DNA of 5,056 bases from an uncultured Clostridium sp. (GTDB lineage: Bacteria > Bacillota > Clostridia > Clostridiales > Clostridiaceae). Positions 1 to 5,056 of the stretch are shown here, piece by piece (within the stretch, counting starts at the first letter, position 1; every line of letters starts with the position of its first letter). The notes below the pieces were generated by a model, which ran no database searches, was not told the DNA's origin, and saw only the letters and a program-made list of their open reading frames with translations. The translations under genes were made by a program, and so were the position numbers. The DNA lies in assembly GCA_934777095.1 (NCBI GenBank), contig CAKVNP010000197.1, positions 1 through 5,056 on the forward strand, read 5' to 3'.

Positions 1-1191
1 TATCATCCGTCATATAAAGAAGCAGGCGGAATCCCAGCTTTAGAGGAAGTTAAGTTTAGTATAATGAGTTCGAGAGGATGTTTTGGTAACTGTTCATTCT
101 GTGCCATAACTTTCCACCAAGGGCGAGCAGTTCAAAGTAGAAGTGAAGAATCAATAGTTAAAGAAGCAAGAGAAATGACAGAAATGTCAGATTTTAAGGG
201 GTATATTCATGATGTTGGCGGACCTACAGCTAACTTTAGAAAACCAGCTTGTAAACATCAATTAACTATTGGTGCATGTAAAGCTAAGCAATGTTTAAGT
301 CCAAGTCCATGTAAAAACATGGAGGTAGACCATAAGGAATTCTTAAGTGTACTTAGAAGCGTAAGAAGTTTACCAAAGGTTAAGAAAGTATTCGTACGTT
401 CAGGAATTAGATATGACTATGTAATGGCTGATAAGGATGATACATTCTTCAAAGAATTAGTTGAGCATCATGTAAGTGGTCAACTAAAGGTTGCGCCAGA
501 GCATGTATCTGAAGAAGTATTAAAATATATGGGTAAACCAGCAGGAAGAACATATGAAGATTTTAGACAAAAGTTCTTTAGAATAACTGAAAAGCTTGGA
601 AAGAAACAATATATAATTCCATACTTAATGTCAAGCCATCCAGGAAGCACATTAAAGGAAGCTATCACTCTTGCAGAATATTTAAGAGATATTAAATATC
701 AACCAGAGCAAGTTCAGGATTTCTATCCAACACCAGGAACATTATCAACTACAATGTTCTACACGGGATTAGATCCTATAACTATGAAGCCAGTTTATGT
801 TCCTAAAACTAAGGAAGAAAAAGCTATGCAAAGAGCTTTATTACAATTTAGTAATCCTAAAAACTACAATATAGTTTATGATGCATTAATGAAATCAGGA
901 AGAGAAGATTTAATAGGAAACGGCCCTAAGTGTTTAATTAAATCTAAAGAGCAAAGATATATGGATGCTCATGGTTTAGGCTATAAAGGAAAGAAACATG
1001 GAAAGAACAGTGCTGAAAGAAAAAAATCAGGTGCAGGTTCAGGAAAATCAAAGGATGGAAGAGGAAGCAAAAACTCTAAAGACTCAAGAAACTCTAAAAA
1101 TTCTAGAGATAATAGAGATACAAGAGCACCTAAGAAGTCTAGAGGAAGCTTTAAGGAAAGACAGGCAGCTAAGAATAGAAAGAAAAGATAA
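1..1191 (+). CDS. YgiQ family radical SAM protein, 5' end outside the window
   Basis: The frame is open from base 1, so the true start is upstream; the ATG at 64 is internal. The visible part begins shortly before the radical SAM signature CFGNCSFC (Cys codons at 79, 91 and 100), which in this superfamily holds the 4Fe-4S cluster that cleaves S-adenosylmethionine. Further YgiQ-type blocks follow in order: [49 protein letters not shown] and [18 protein letters not shown]. The last of these lie in the C-terminal region typical of the family. The substrate of YgiQ proteins is not known to me. From about base 985 the protein becomes a tail of about 70 residues, almost entirely Lys, Arg, Ser, Asn, Gly and Asp. 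It contains repeated NSK/NSR units and ends in NRKKR. Such basic tails often bind nucleic acid, but that is only inference here. Family assignment is firm; function is open. Confidence 0.93.
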   Translation, partial: YHPSYKEAGGIPALEEVKFSIMSSRGCFGNCSFCAITFHQGRAVQSRSEESIVKEAREMTEMSDFKGYIHDVGGPTANFRKPACKHQLTIGACKAKQCLSPSPCKNMEVDHKEFLSVLRSVRSLPKVKKVFVRSGIRYDYVMADKDDTFFKELVEHHVSGQLKVAPEHVSEEVLKYMGKPAGRTYEDFRQKFFRITEKLGKKQYIIPYLMSSHPGSTLKEAITLAEYLRDIKYQPEQVQDFYPTPGTLSTTMFYTGLDPITMKPVYVPKTKEEKAMQRALLQFSNPKNYNIVYDALMKSGREDLIGNGPKCLIKSKEQRYMDAHGLGYKGKKHGKNSAERKKSGAGSGKSKDGRGSKNSKDSRNSKNSRDNRDTRAPKKSRGSFKERQAAKNRKKR

Positions 1192-1196
1192 GTTTA

Positions 1197-1228
1197 AAAG
1201 ACGCTAGATTTCTCTAGCGTCTTTTTTT
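1197..1228 (+). terminator. Intrinsic terminator after the YgiQ gene
   Basis: The perfect inverted repeat AGACGCTAGA / TCTAGCGTCT (1199-1208 with 1213-1222) has a 4-base loop TTTC. It is extended by A:T pairs and ends in seven T. It starts six bases after the stop codon at 1189-1191. This is a textbook Rho-independent terminator and separates the gene from what follows. Confidence 0.93.
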
Positions 1229-1302
1229 ATTATTATGATATTGTGGTAGGATAAGAGGGTAATTAACTTAAGGAGTAGTAAATATATCATCCTAAGGCAT
1301 TA

Positions 1303-1332
1303 TTGAAAAAAAGAGTAATGTGATTTTATTAA
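1303..1332 (+). promoter_or_regulatory. Weak candidate promoter for the ammonium-transporter remnant
   Basis: TTGAAA (1303-1308) could serve as a -35 box, with TATTAA (1327-1332) as a poor -10 box after an 18-base spacer. No better sigma-A pair is apparent between the upstream terminator and the gene. I saw no sigma-54 GG-N10-GC pattern. A start site near 1340 would put the following hairpin at the very 5' end of the RNA, so the real promoter may lie further upstream. Confidence 0.25.
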
Positions 1333-1343
1333 AATAATATATT

Positions 1344-1388
1344 AAAAGAGCAAGGATGTTCTAGAAAAGAATATTTTTGCTCTTTTTT
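1344..1388 (+). terminator. Terminator-shaped hairpin in the leader of the amt remnant (possible attenuator)
   Basis: Bases 1344-1362 pair without interruption with 1368-1386, giving 19 pairs around the loop AGAAA. The outer ten pairs are AAAAGAGCAA/TTGCTCTTTT. The inner part includes three G:U pairs, at G1354, G1355 and G1358. Those G:U pairs hold only if the RNA is read from the + strand. Six T (1383-1388) end the structure. It stops 22 bases before the ATG at 1411, just ahead of the ribosome binding site, so any transcript entering from upstream must cross it. It may be a conditional terminator for the transporter or simply a second terminator. I found no clear partner structure that would switch it. 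Confidence 0.7.
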
Positions 1389-1466
1389 ATTTTATAGGGA
1401 GGAGTATATTATGGACACCACAATGATAATTGACACTATGTGGGTATTACTTGCAGCTATTTTAGT

Positions 1467-1473
1467 TTTTTTA
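1467..1473 (+). other. T TTT TTA heptamer at the first frame break
   Basis: In the frame started at 1411 the codons read GTT TTT TTA TGA, so bases 1467-1473 have the X XXY YYZ form of a -1 ribosomal slippery site and sit immediately before the stop. A -1 slip, or polymerase slippage on the seven T, would re-enter the downstream transporter frame at ATG 1473. The simplest reading is loss of one T from a run of eight in a dying gene, because later breaks would not be cured by this slip. Confidence 0.4.
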
Positions 1474-2537
1474 TGAATCTAGGATTTGCATCAGTTGAAG
1501 CGGGATTTGCTAGGTCGAAGAATACTGTAAATATCCTGTCAAAAAATTTCATTGTATTTGCGGTTTCAACATTGGGATTTTTGCTTATAGGCTGGGGGCT
1601 AATGTTTGGCGGGGATAATCCTTTAATTGGCACAAATCATTTATTTATTTTAGGAAGTTCTGATCTTGCGTATTATAATAATACCTTAACAGCAAGTGTT
1701 CCTTTTTGTGCTAAATTCTTTTTTCAATTAGTTTTCTGTGGTACTGCGGCAACTATTGTCTCAGGGGCAGTTGCTGAACGTGTAAAATATATTTCTTTTA
1801 TTATATTTTCATTTATGCTTACACTTTTCATCTATCCAATTATTGGGCATTGGGTATGGGGTGGAGGCTGGCTTGCTAGCTTAGGTTTTAAGGATTTTGC
1901 TGGAGATACTGTGGTACACTCAGTTGGGGGCTGGGCAGCTTTAGCAGGAGCAATGCTTCTAGGCACTCGTATTGGTAAGTATGGTAAGGAGGCAAGGTAA
2001 AAGTTATACTAGGCCATAATATGTCATTAGCTGTTATTGGGCTTTTTGTTCTTTGGCTGGGATGGTTTGGCTTTAATCCTGGATCAACAATGAGTTTCCA
2101 GCAGCCAGCAGATGTTGCACATATACTTATGACTACAAATACAGCAGCTATTGCAGCTGTATTGACTTCAACAATAACTTCTTGGATTTTTATTGGCAAG
2201 CCTGACTTAGGAATGACCATTAATGGGTGTTTATCAGGGCTTGTAGGAATTACAGGGGGATGTGCATATGTTACCGTTGGAGCTTCATTACTATTACTGG
2301 GAGTTCAATTGTTAGGAGTAATAACAGTGGGTGCTTTTGTATTTTTATCATCTTTATTAGTATGGGTTGTCATTAAGAAGCTTGTAGGAATTAGAGTATC
2401 TAGAGATGAAGAAATTGAAGGGTTAGATATTGGAGAGCATGGGAATATTGCTTATCCAGATTTTGCGCCAGTAACTACAGTAACAGAACTTGTAAGCTCT
2501 ATAGAGTACGTTAAATTAAATGAAAAGAGTAGTTTTG

Positions 2538-2741
2538 AAACAAAGAAGAATGTTTCTCCAAAAGATAAAGATTGATGTAGTAATCTGTAAGATTCCAATT
2601 GATACTCTTATTGATGCTGTCAAGAAAGTATTATATACTGGTAAAATTGGTGATGGAAAAATCTTTGTATATGATGTAGAAGATGTAATAAAAATACGTA
2701 CAGATGAGCATGGCTATGATGCCTTGCAGGATGAGGAATAA
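2538..2741 (+). other. C-terminal remnant of a PII (GlnB-like) signalling domain
   Basis: In the frame ending at TAA 2739-2741, the sequence from about 2550 reads FLQKIKIDVVICKIPIDT, then VLYTGKIGDGKIFVYDVEDV and IKIRTDEHGYDALQDEE. TGKIGDGKIFV is the conserved PII B-loop signature, and IKIRT lies near the PII C-terminus. PII domains normally have about 112 residues. The first part is missing here: beta-1, helix 1, beta-2 and the T-loop that touches target proteins. The Amt frame ends in NEKSSFETKK, which may be the edge of the lost PII start. This out-of-frame join, or one extra A in CCAAAAG (2559-2565), explains the frame change. It is not a stand-alone gene. Confidence 0.8.
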
Positions 2742-2753
2742 TTATAGTTTAAT

Positions 2754-2794
2754 AAAAATAGCAGTGATGCACTATGATATTACTGCTATTTTTT
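2754..2794 (+). terminator. Intrinsic terminator after the amt-PII remnant
   Basis: AAAAATAGCAGT (2754-2765) pairs perfectly with ACTGCTATTTTT (2782-2793). Four more pairs, including G:U, can form inside. The structure ends in six T (2789-2794). It lies 12 bases after the PII stop codon. Its intactness contrasts with the decayed coding region. Confidence 0.9.
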
Positions 2795-2798
2795 ATAC

Positions 2799-2827
2799 TT
2801 GAATATTAAGAAATCATTACTTATATA
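2799..2827 (+). promoter_or_regulatory. Candidate sigma-A promoter of the lipoprotein gene
   Basis: TTGAAT (2799-2804) and TATATA (2822-2827) are separated by exactly 17 bases and lie between the preceding terminator and the lipoprotein ribosome binding site. The -35 box is good and the -10 box is moderate. Since a terminator precedes it, the gene needs a promoter in this short gap. Confidence 0.5.
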
Positions 2828-2876
2828 CGATAAAAATACTAATGAATTATTATTGTTAAACTAGGAGGAATAATTT

Positions 2877-3581
2877 TTGAAAAAACTACTTACAATTGGT
2901 CTGCTGACTTCATTATTATTTATTACTGGGTGCAGCAAGGAATCAGAATCATACACAAAATTTATGGATGAAGGAAAATTAGCTTTAGCTTCTGAGGAAT
3001 ATGATAAAGCAATGAATTTATTTAATTTAGCTATAAGTGAAAAGGGCGGAAAGGATGCGGAATCTGAGTCTTTAATATATCAAATTCAAGTATATGAAAA
3101 TTTACAACAATTAGCTGCAGATATGGATTCTAAAGGTAGTGGATATATAAAATATCTTATCGAAGGTTGTAATGAAATTTTAGCAAAGAAAAGTAATACT
3201 ACTTTAATACAAGATAAAGTTACTGTACTAAAAGCACAGTATGTAGATTTATTATATGTTTCTCAAGAAGCTGAAAAATATATAGAAGAGCGAATAGCAT
3301 ATTTTGTAAAACTTGTGGAGGAAGAGCAGTATGATGAATTAGACAAAATATATAATTCCTTTTACTTTGAAATTATGGATTCTCAAGTAGATTACCTAAA
3401 TTATCAGCAGATACTCACTGATATTTCAGATGTTAAATATGAACTTCGCCGTATAAAAGAGTTTAATTCAGGCAAGATATGGGATGTAATTGGCATTGTA
3501 AATAAAGGAACAGTGGAATGGAGTCCTGAATTTATTGAAAGAGTACATGCTATTGCTGAGGCAGAAGAAAATAGTTATTAA
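2877..3581 (+). CDS. Putative TPR-containing lipoprotein of unknown function
   Basis: The 234-residue protein starts with TTG at 2877, eight bases after AGGAGG (2863-2868). No ATG is better placed, and this start gives a complete lipoprotein signal peptide. That peptide has the basic MKK, a hydrophobic core (residues 4-16), then the lipobox ITGC with the lipidated Cys at residue 19. The mature protein should therefore be anchored to the outer face of the cell membrane. Residues 26-59 match the pattern of one tetratricopeptide repeat (EGKLALASEEYDKAMNLFNL). The next 60 or so residues look helical and could form a degenerate second repeat. The rest is charged, probably helical, and shows no motif I recognise. 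It stands alone between a terminator and a terminator-like hairpin, so neighbours give no clue. TPR lipoproteins often hold protein partners, but a role here would be a guess. Confidence 0.88.
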   Translation: MKKLLTIGLLTSLLFITGCSKESESYTKFMDEGKLALASEEYDKAMNLFNLAISEKGGKDAESESLIYQIQVYENLQQLAADMDSKGSGYIKYLIEGCNEILAKKSNTTLIQDKVTVLKAQYVDLLYVSQEAEKYIEERIAYFVKLVEEEQYDELDKIYNSFYFEIMDSQVDYLNYQQILTDISDVKYELRRIKEFNSGKIWDVIGIVNKGTVEWSPEFIERVHAIAEAEENSY

Positions 3582-3633
3582 AATATAATTTAGAACTCAA
3601 AATTAACTTAATTTAATTTAATTCAGATAGTTT

Positions 3634-3684
3634 ATCTGCTGGCTAAATATCTTTTAAAAGGAGCTTAGCTAGCAGATTTATTTT
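3634..3684 (+). terminator. Probable terminator after the lipoprotein gene
   Basis: ATCTGCTGGCTAA (3634-3646) pairs with TTAGCTAGCAGAT (3665-3677). That is 13 pairs with one G:U, which fits + strand RNA. The loop contains the small palindrome CTTTTAAAAG (3651-3660). The stem is followed by TTATTTTG, which is U-rich but not a clean U run, so termination may be incomplete. A 6-bp hairpin CAGATA/TATCTG (3624-3638) overlaps the 5' arm and would compete weakly. Confidence 0.65.
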
Positions 3685-3724
3685 GTCTTAAATTTGGTGC
3701 AAAATACAATGGTGATAGAAAAAC

Positions 3725-3752
3725 TTGTTTATTGTGTAAAATATAGTATAAT
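3725..3752 (+). promoter_or_regulatory. Sigma-A promoter of the leader ORF and MATE gene
   Basis: TTGTTT (3725-3730) and a perfect TATAAT (3747-3752) are spaced by 16 bases. Transcription would start near 3759-3760, leaving only about 10 bases before the AGGAGAG of the leader ORF. The short 5' end fits a transcript built around that leader. Confidence 0.75.
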
Positions 3753-3768
3753 TAATAAAAAAAGCAAC

Positions 3769-3819
3769 AGGAGAGATATTATGAATAATCTGGATGTTTT
3801 CGGCCTATTGGGAGAATAG
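3769..3819 (+). CDS. 12-codon leader peptide MNNLDVFGLLGE ahead of the MATE exporter
   Basis: The ORF runs from ATG 3781 to TAG 3817-3819; the feature includes its Shine-Dalgarno AGGAGAG (3769-3775), which sits seven bases (from AGGAG) before the ATG and is the strongest in this transcript. The ORF begins about 20 bases after the predicted transcription start and ends 66 bases before the MATE start codon. Its codons 7 to 10 (Phe-Gly-Leu-Leu) lie in the 5' arm of a stable hairpin, and its last codons in the 3' arm. Position, size and structure are those of a regulatory leader peptide whose translation state sets the folding of the RNA, as in erm and cat attenuators. The peptide does not match a stalling motif known to me such as IFVI. 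Translation is not proven; the strong ribosome site and the matching hairpins are the evidence. Confidence 0.72.
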   Translation, partial: RRDIMNNLDVFGLLGE

Positions 3820-3883
3820 GCTGGATTAAAGAGCTGTTCTCCATAGACAAATAAAAATAAATTGTTTGAGAAAATGGAGAATA
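3799..3883 (+). promoter_or_regulatory. Translational attenuator with mutually exclusive hairpins
   Basis: Segment 1 (3799-3809) pairs with segment 2 (3815-3825). This gives 11 pairs around the loop GGGAG, with core GCCTATT/AATAGGC. Segment 2 can instead pair as GGAGAATAG (3811-3819) with segment 3, CTGTTCTCC (3834-3842), giving nine pairs. Segment 3 can also pair as TGTTCTCCAT (3835-3844) with segment 4, ATGGAGAATA (3874-3883), giving ten pairs that swallow the MATE Shine-Dalgarno GGAGA (3876-3880). States 1:2 plus 3:4 mean closed; state 2:3 means open. There is no U run after any stem, so control would act on translation and not on termination. A ribosome halted around codons 5-7 of the leader would cover segment 1 and favour the open state. 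The pairings are seen directly; the switching is inferred. Confidence 0.75.
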
Positions 3884-3885
3884 CG

Positions 3886-5056
3886 ATGAAAAAAATAAAA
3901 AATGAATATATTGAAATATTAATTAAAATGTCGTTACCTATCTTAATGAATTATATTGTGATGACGCTTTTTGAAATTATTGATAAAGCTATAGTAGGTA
4001 ATTACTCTACAGAAGGTTTTGCAGCAATAGGTGTTTCGGCATCATTTATCTTTGTAATTACAGGAGCCTTTGGAGTACTTTCAACAGCATATAATATAAT
4101 TGCAGCAAAAGCTGTAGGAGAAAAGAATCAAGATACTTTTGACCAGACTTTTAATATAGTAATGATTATATCTATTATTGTAGGTATATTAATAATACTA
4201 GCAGCTTTTATTGGTGGAAAGTATTTATTTAGTAGAGTTTATGGTTTAGAAGGAGTAATTTTATCATTAGCATTAGATTATTTTTATATTGGTTCTGTAA
4301 CCGTAATGATGAATATGATTATTTTTAATTTCTCTGTATATTTTAGAAACTTAAAGGATACAAGGGTATCATTTTATAGCACAGTTATTTCAACAACGAT
4401 AAATGTAATATTTGATTATATTCTTGTATATGGAAAGTTTGGCTTTAAAGAGCTAGGGGTAAAAGGTGCTGCAGTAGGAAGTGTGCTAGGGCTTATTTCT
4501 GGAATTGTAGTATATCTTATAAAATTTAAGAATAAAAAGGCCATTAAAACTAATTTAAAGGGAAGCTTGCAAATAGCCAAGCAGTTAATTAAGCTATATA
4601 TTCCATTGCTGGCGCAGGATATAGTTGAAGGAACTATATTTACAATTATATTAGCATCAATTGTTGCAAGGTTAGGAGTATATCAAATGGCAGCATATAA
4701 TTTATCTGAAACAGTTATAGGTGCTGTAGGACTGCCTGTATTTGCCTTATCTTCTTCAGCAGTAACTTTATCATTACAAAAGTCTTTTGCTAATGATAAA
4801 AGGGAAGCGATTAGGATAATTAATACAGCAGTAGTTATTTCTATTCTAATAGTTTTAAGTGCAGGGACAATAGTTATGATTTTCCCGGATAATATAATGT
4901 CATTGATAACCAAAGACAAGGTGGTTGTTGAAGCAGCTATAAAAATACTAATTATTGGACTTTTTGCGAAAGTATTTAATATATTTAGTGTTGTTTATAA
5001 AAGTTATCTACAAGGGATAAATGGGGAAGGATTTGTATTTAAATGCACTAGTATAG
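3886..5056 (+). CDS. MATE-family multidrug/toxin efflux transporter, 3' end outside the window
   Basis: The ATG at 3886 lies six bases after GGAG (3876-3879). The frame stays open for 390 codons to the window edge; MATE proteins usually have about 440-460 residues, so roughly 50-70 are missing. These 12-helix membrane proteins export drugs or other organic compounds in exchange for Na+ or H+. The first MatE repeat begins at residues 15-45, with SLPILMNYIVMTLFEIIDKA and IVGNYSTEGFAAIGV (Asp33 sits in the usual TM1 D-x-x-x-VG position). It continues through AFGVLSTAYNIIAAKAVGEKN. The second repeat starts near residue 232 (KQLIKLYIPLLAQDIVEG) and continues through GVYQMAAYNLSETV to SYLQGINGEG. 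Long hydrophobic stretches recur throughout. The substrate cannot be told from sequence. The gene follows a leader ORF and a structure that hides its ribosome site, which suggests inducible expression. I found no frame break in it. Confidence 0.92.
   Translation, partial: MKKIKNEYIEILIKMSLPILMNYIVMTLFEIIDKAIVGNYSTEGFAAIGVSASFIFVITGAFGVLSTAYNIIAAKAVGEKNQDTFDQTFNIVMIISIIVGILIILAAFIGGKYLFSRVYGLEGVILSLALDYFYIGSVTVMMNMIIFNFSVYFRNLKDTRVSFYSTVISTTINVIFDYILVYGKFGFKELGVKGAAVGSVLGLISGIVVYLIKFKNKKAIKTNLKGSLQIAKQLIKLYIPLLAQDIVEGTIFTIILASIVARLGVYQMAAYNLSETVIGAVGLPVFALSSSAVTLSLQKSFANDKREAIRIINTAVVISILIVLSAGTIVMIFPDNIMSLITKDKVVVEAAIKILIIGLFAKVFNIFSVVYKSYLQGINGEGFVFKCTSI

Larger units (their letters stand above)
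1411..2741 (+). pseudogene. Decayed ammonium transporter (Amt) fused to a PII/GlnB domain
   Basis: The ATG at 1411 follows AGGGAGGAG (1396-1404). The first frame gives an Amt N-terminus and stops at TGA 1474-1476. Restoring one T in the T run at 1466-1472 continues it as MNLGFASVEAGFARSKN. A second break at about 1988-1992 (GAGGCAAGG, apparently one G short) is needed to go from GTRIGKYGKE to KVKVILGHNMSLAVIG. Amt hallmarks are present: GAVAER, HWVWGGGW, the first pore histidine in DFAGDTVVHS (His codon 1917-1919), WFGFNPGS, and the C-terminal GLDIGEHGNIAYPDF. Between GASL and LLLGVQLLGV (about 2288-2299) roughly 65-70 residues expected in the family are missing, including the second pore histidine. 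A third frame change near 2530-2555 leads into a truncated PII domain. Together with the loss of conserved pore residues, this argues for a dead gene rather than read errors. Amt-PII fusions are known in some bacteria. Confidence 0.88.

Noticed and set aside
1260..1390. ANTAR-type antitermination target (paired hairpins with six-base loops) in the amt leader
   Set aside because: The terminator loop has five bases and the upstream stems have larger loops. I could not find two stems with the expected hexanucleotide loops.
1411..2741. Reading the Amt region as separate small transporter genes plus a stand-alone PII gene
   Set aside because: The pieces join into one Amt-PII protein across single-base frame breaks, and the downstream pieces lack their own ribosome sites and natural start codons.
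1411..2741. Explaining all frame breaks as homopolymer read errors
   Set aside because: The neighbouring coding regions (about 3 kb in total) show no breaks, and large blocks of the Amt and PII domains are missing as well, which read errors do not cause.
3608..3622. Three tandem TTAAT units
   Set aside because: Short AT-only repeat in an AT-rich spacer, expected by chance.
3799..3842. Rho-independent terminator between the leader ORF and the MATE gene
   Set aside because: Neither of the two overlapping stems is followed by a U run; the downstream bases are A-rich.
3725..3888. T-box or known metabolite riboswitch ahead of the MATE gene
   Set aside because: No T-box sequence or other conserved aptamer core is recognisable, and the leader is too short; the leader ORF model explains the structure better.

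Overview
The window is AT-rich. Its gene content, strong AGGAGG-type ribosome binding sites, use of TTG as a start codon, and U-tailed hairpin terminators after three of the genes all point to a low-GC Firmicute. A Clostridium (sensu stricto) or close relative is most likely. This is inferred from protein style and composition, not from a marker gene. All recognisable genes are on the + strand, and each seems to be its own transcription unit.

Layout: (1) 1-1191 is the 3' part of a YgiQ-family radical SAM gene with a basic, low-complexity tail, closed by a strong terminator. (2) 1229-1410 is a 5' region whose last element is a 19-bp terminator-shaped hairpin directly in front of the next gene. 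(3) 1411-2741 is the wreck of a gene that once encoded an ammonium transporter fused to a PII (GlnB-like) domain. It has at least three reading-frame breaks. A block of about 65-70 codons carrying the second pore histidine is missing, and most of the N-terminal half of the PII domain, including the T-loop, is missing too. A terminator follows. (4) 2877-3581 encodes a TTG-started lipoprotein with one TPR-like repeat, followed by a probable terminator. (5) 3725-3888 is a promoter and a 12-codon leader ORF, followed by a set of mutually exclusive hairpins. (6) 3886 to the end is a MATE-family multidrug/toxin exporter, cut by the window edge.

The most interesting item is region 5. Four RNA segments between the leader ORF and the MATE start codon can pair as 1:2 plus 3:4, which buries the MATE Shine-Dalgarno, or as 2:3, which frees it. 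Segment 1 lies inside the leader ORF, where a stalled ribosome would cover it. This is the architecture of the erm/cat type of translational attenuator, here in front of a MATE exporter. It suggests that the exporter is induced when something stalls ribosomes on the leader peptide MNNLDVFGLLGE. The pairing is read directly from the sequence; the inducer and the function are inference.

The genes do not form an obvious pathway. The window looks like an ordinary chromosomal stretch in which a nitrogen-uptake gene is decaying next to an inducible efflux gene.
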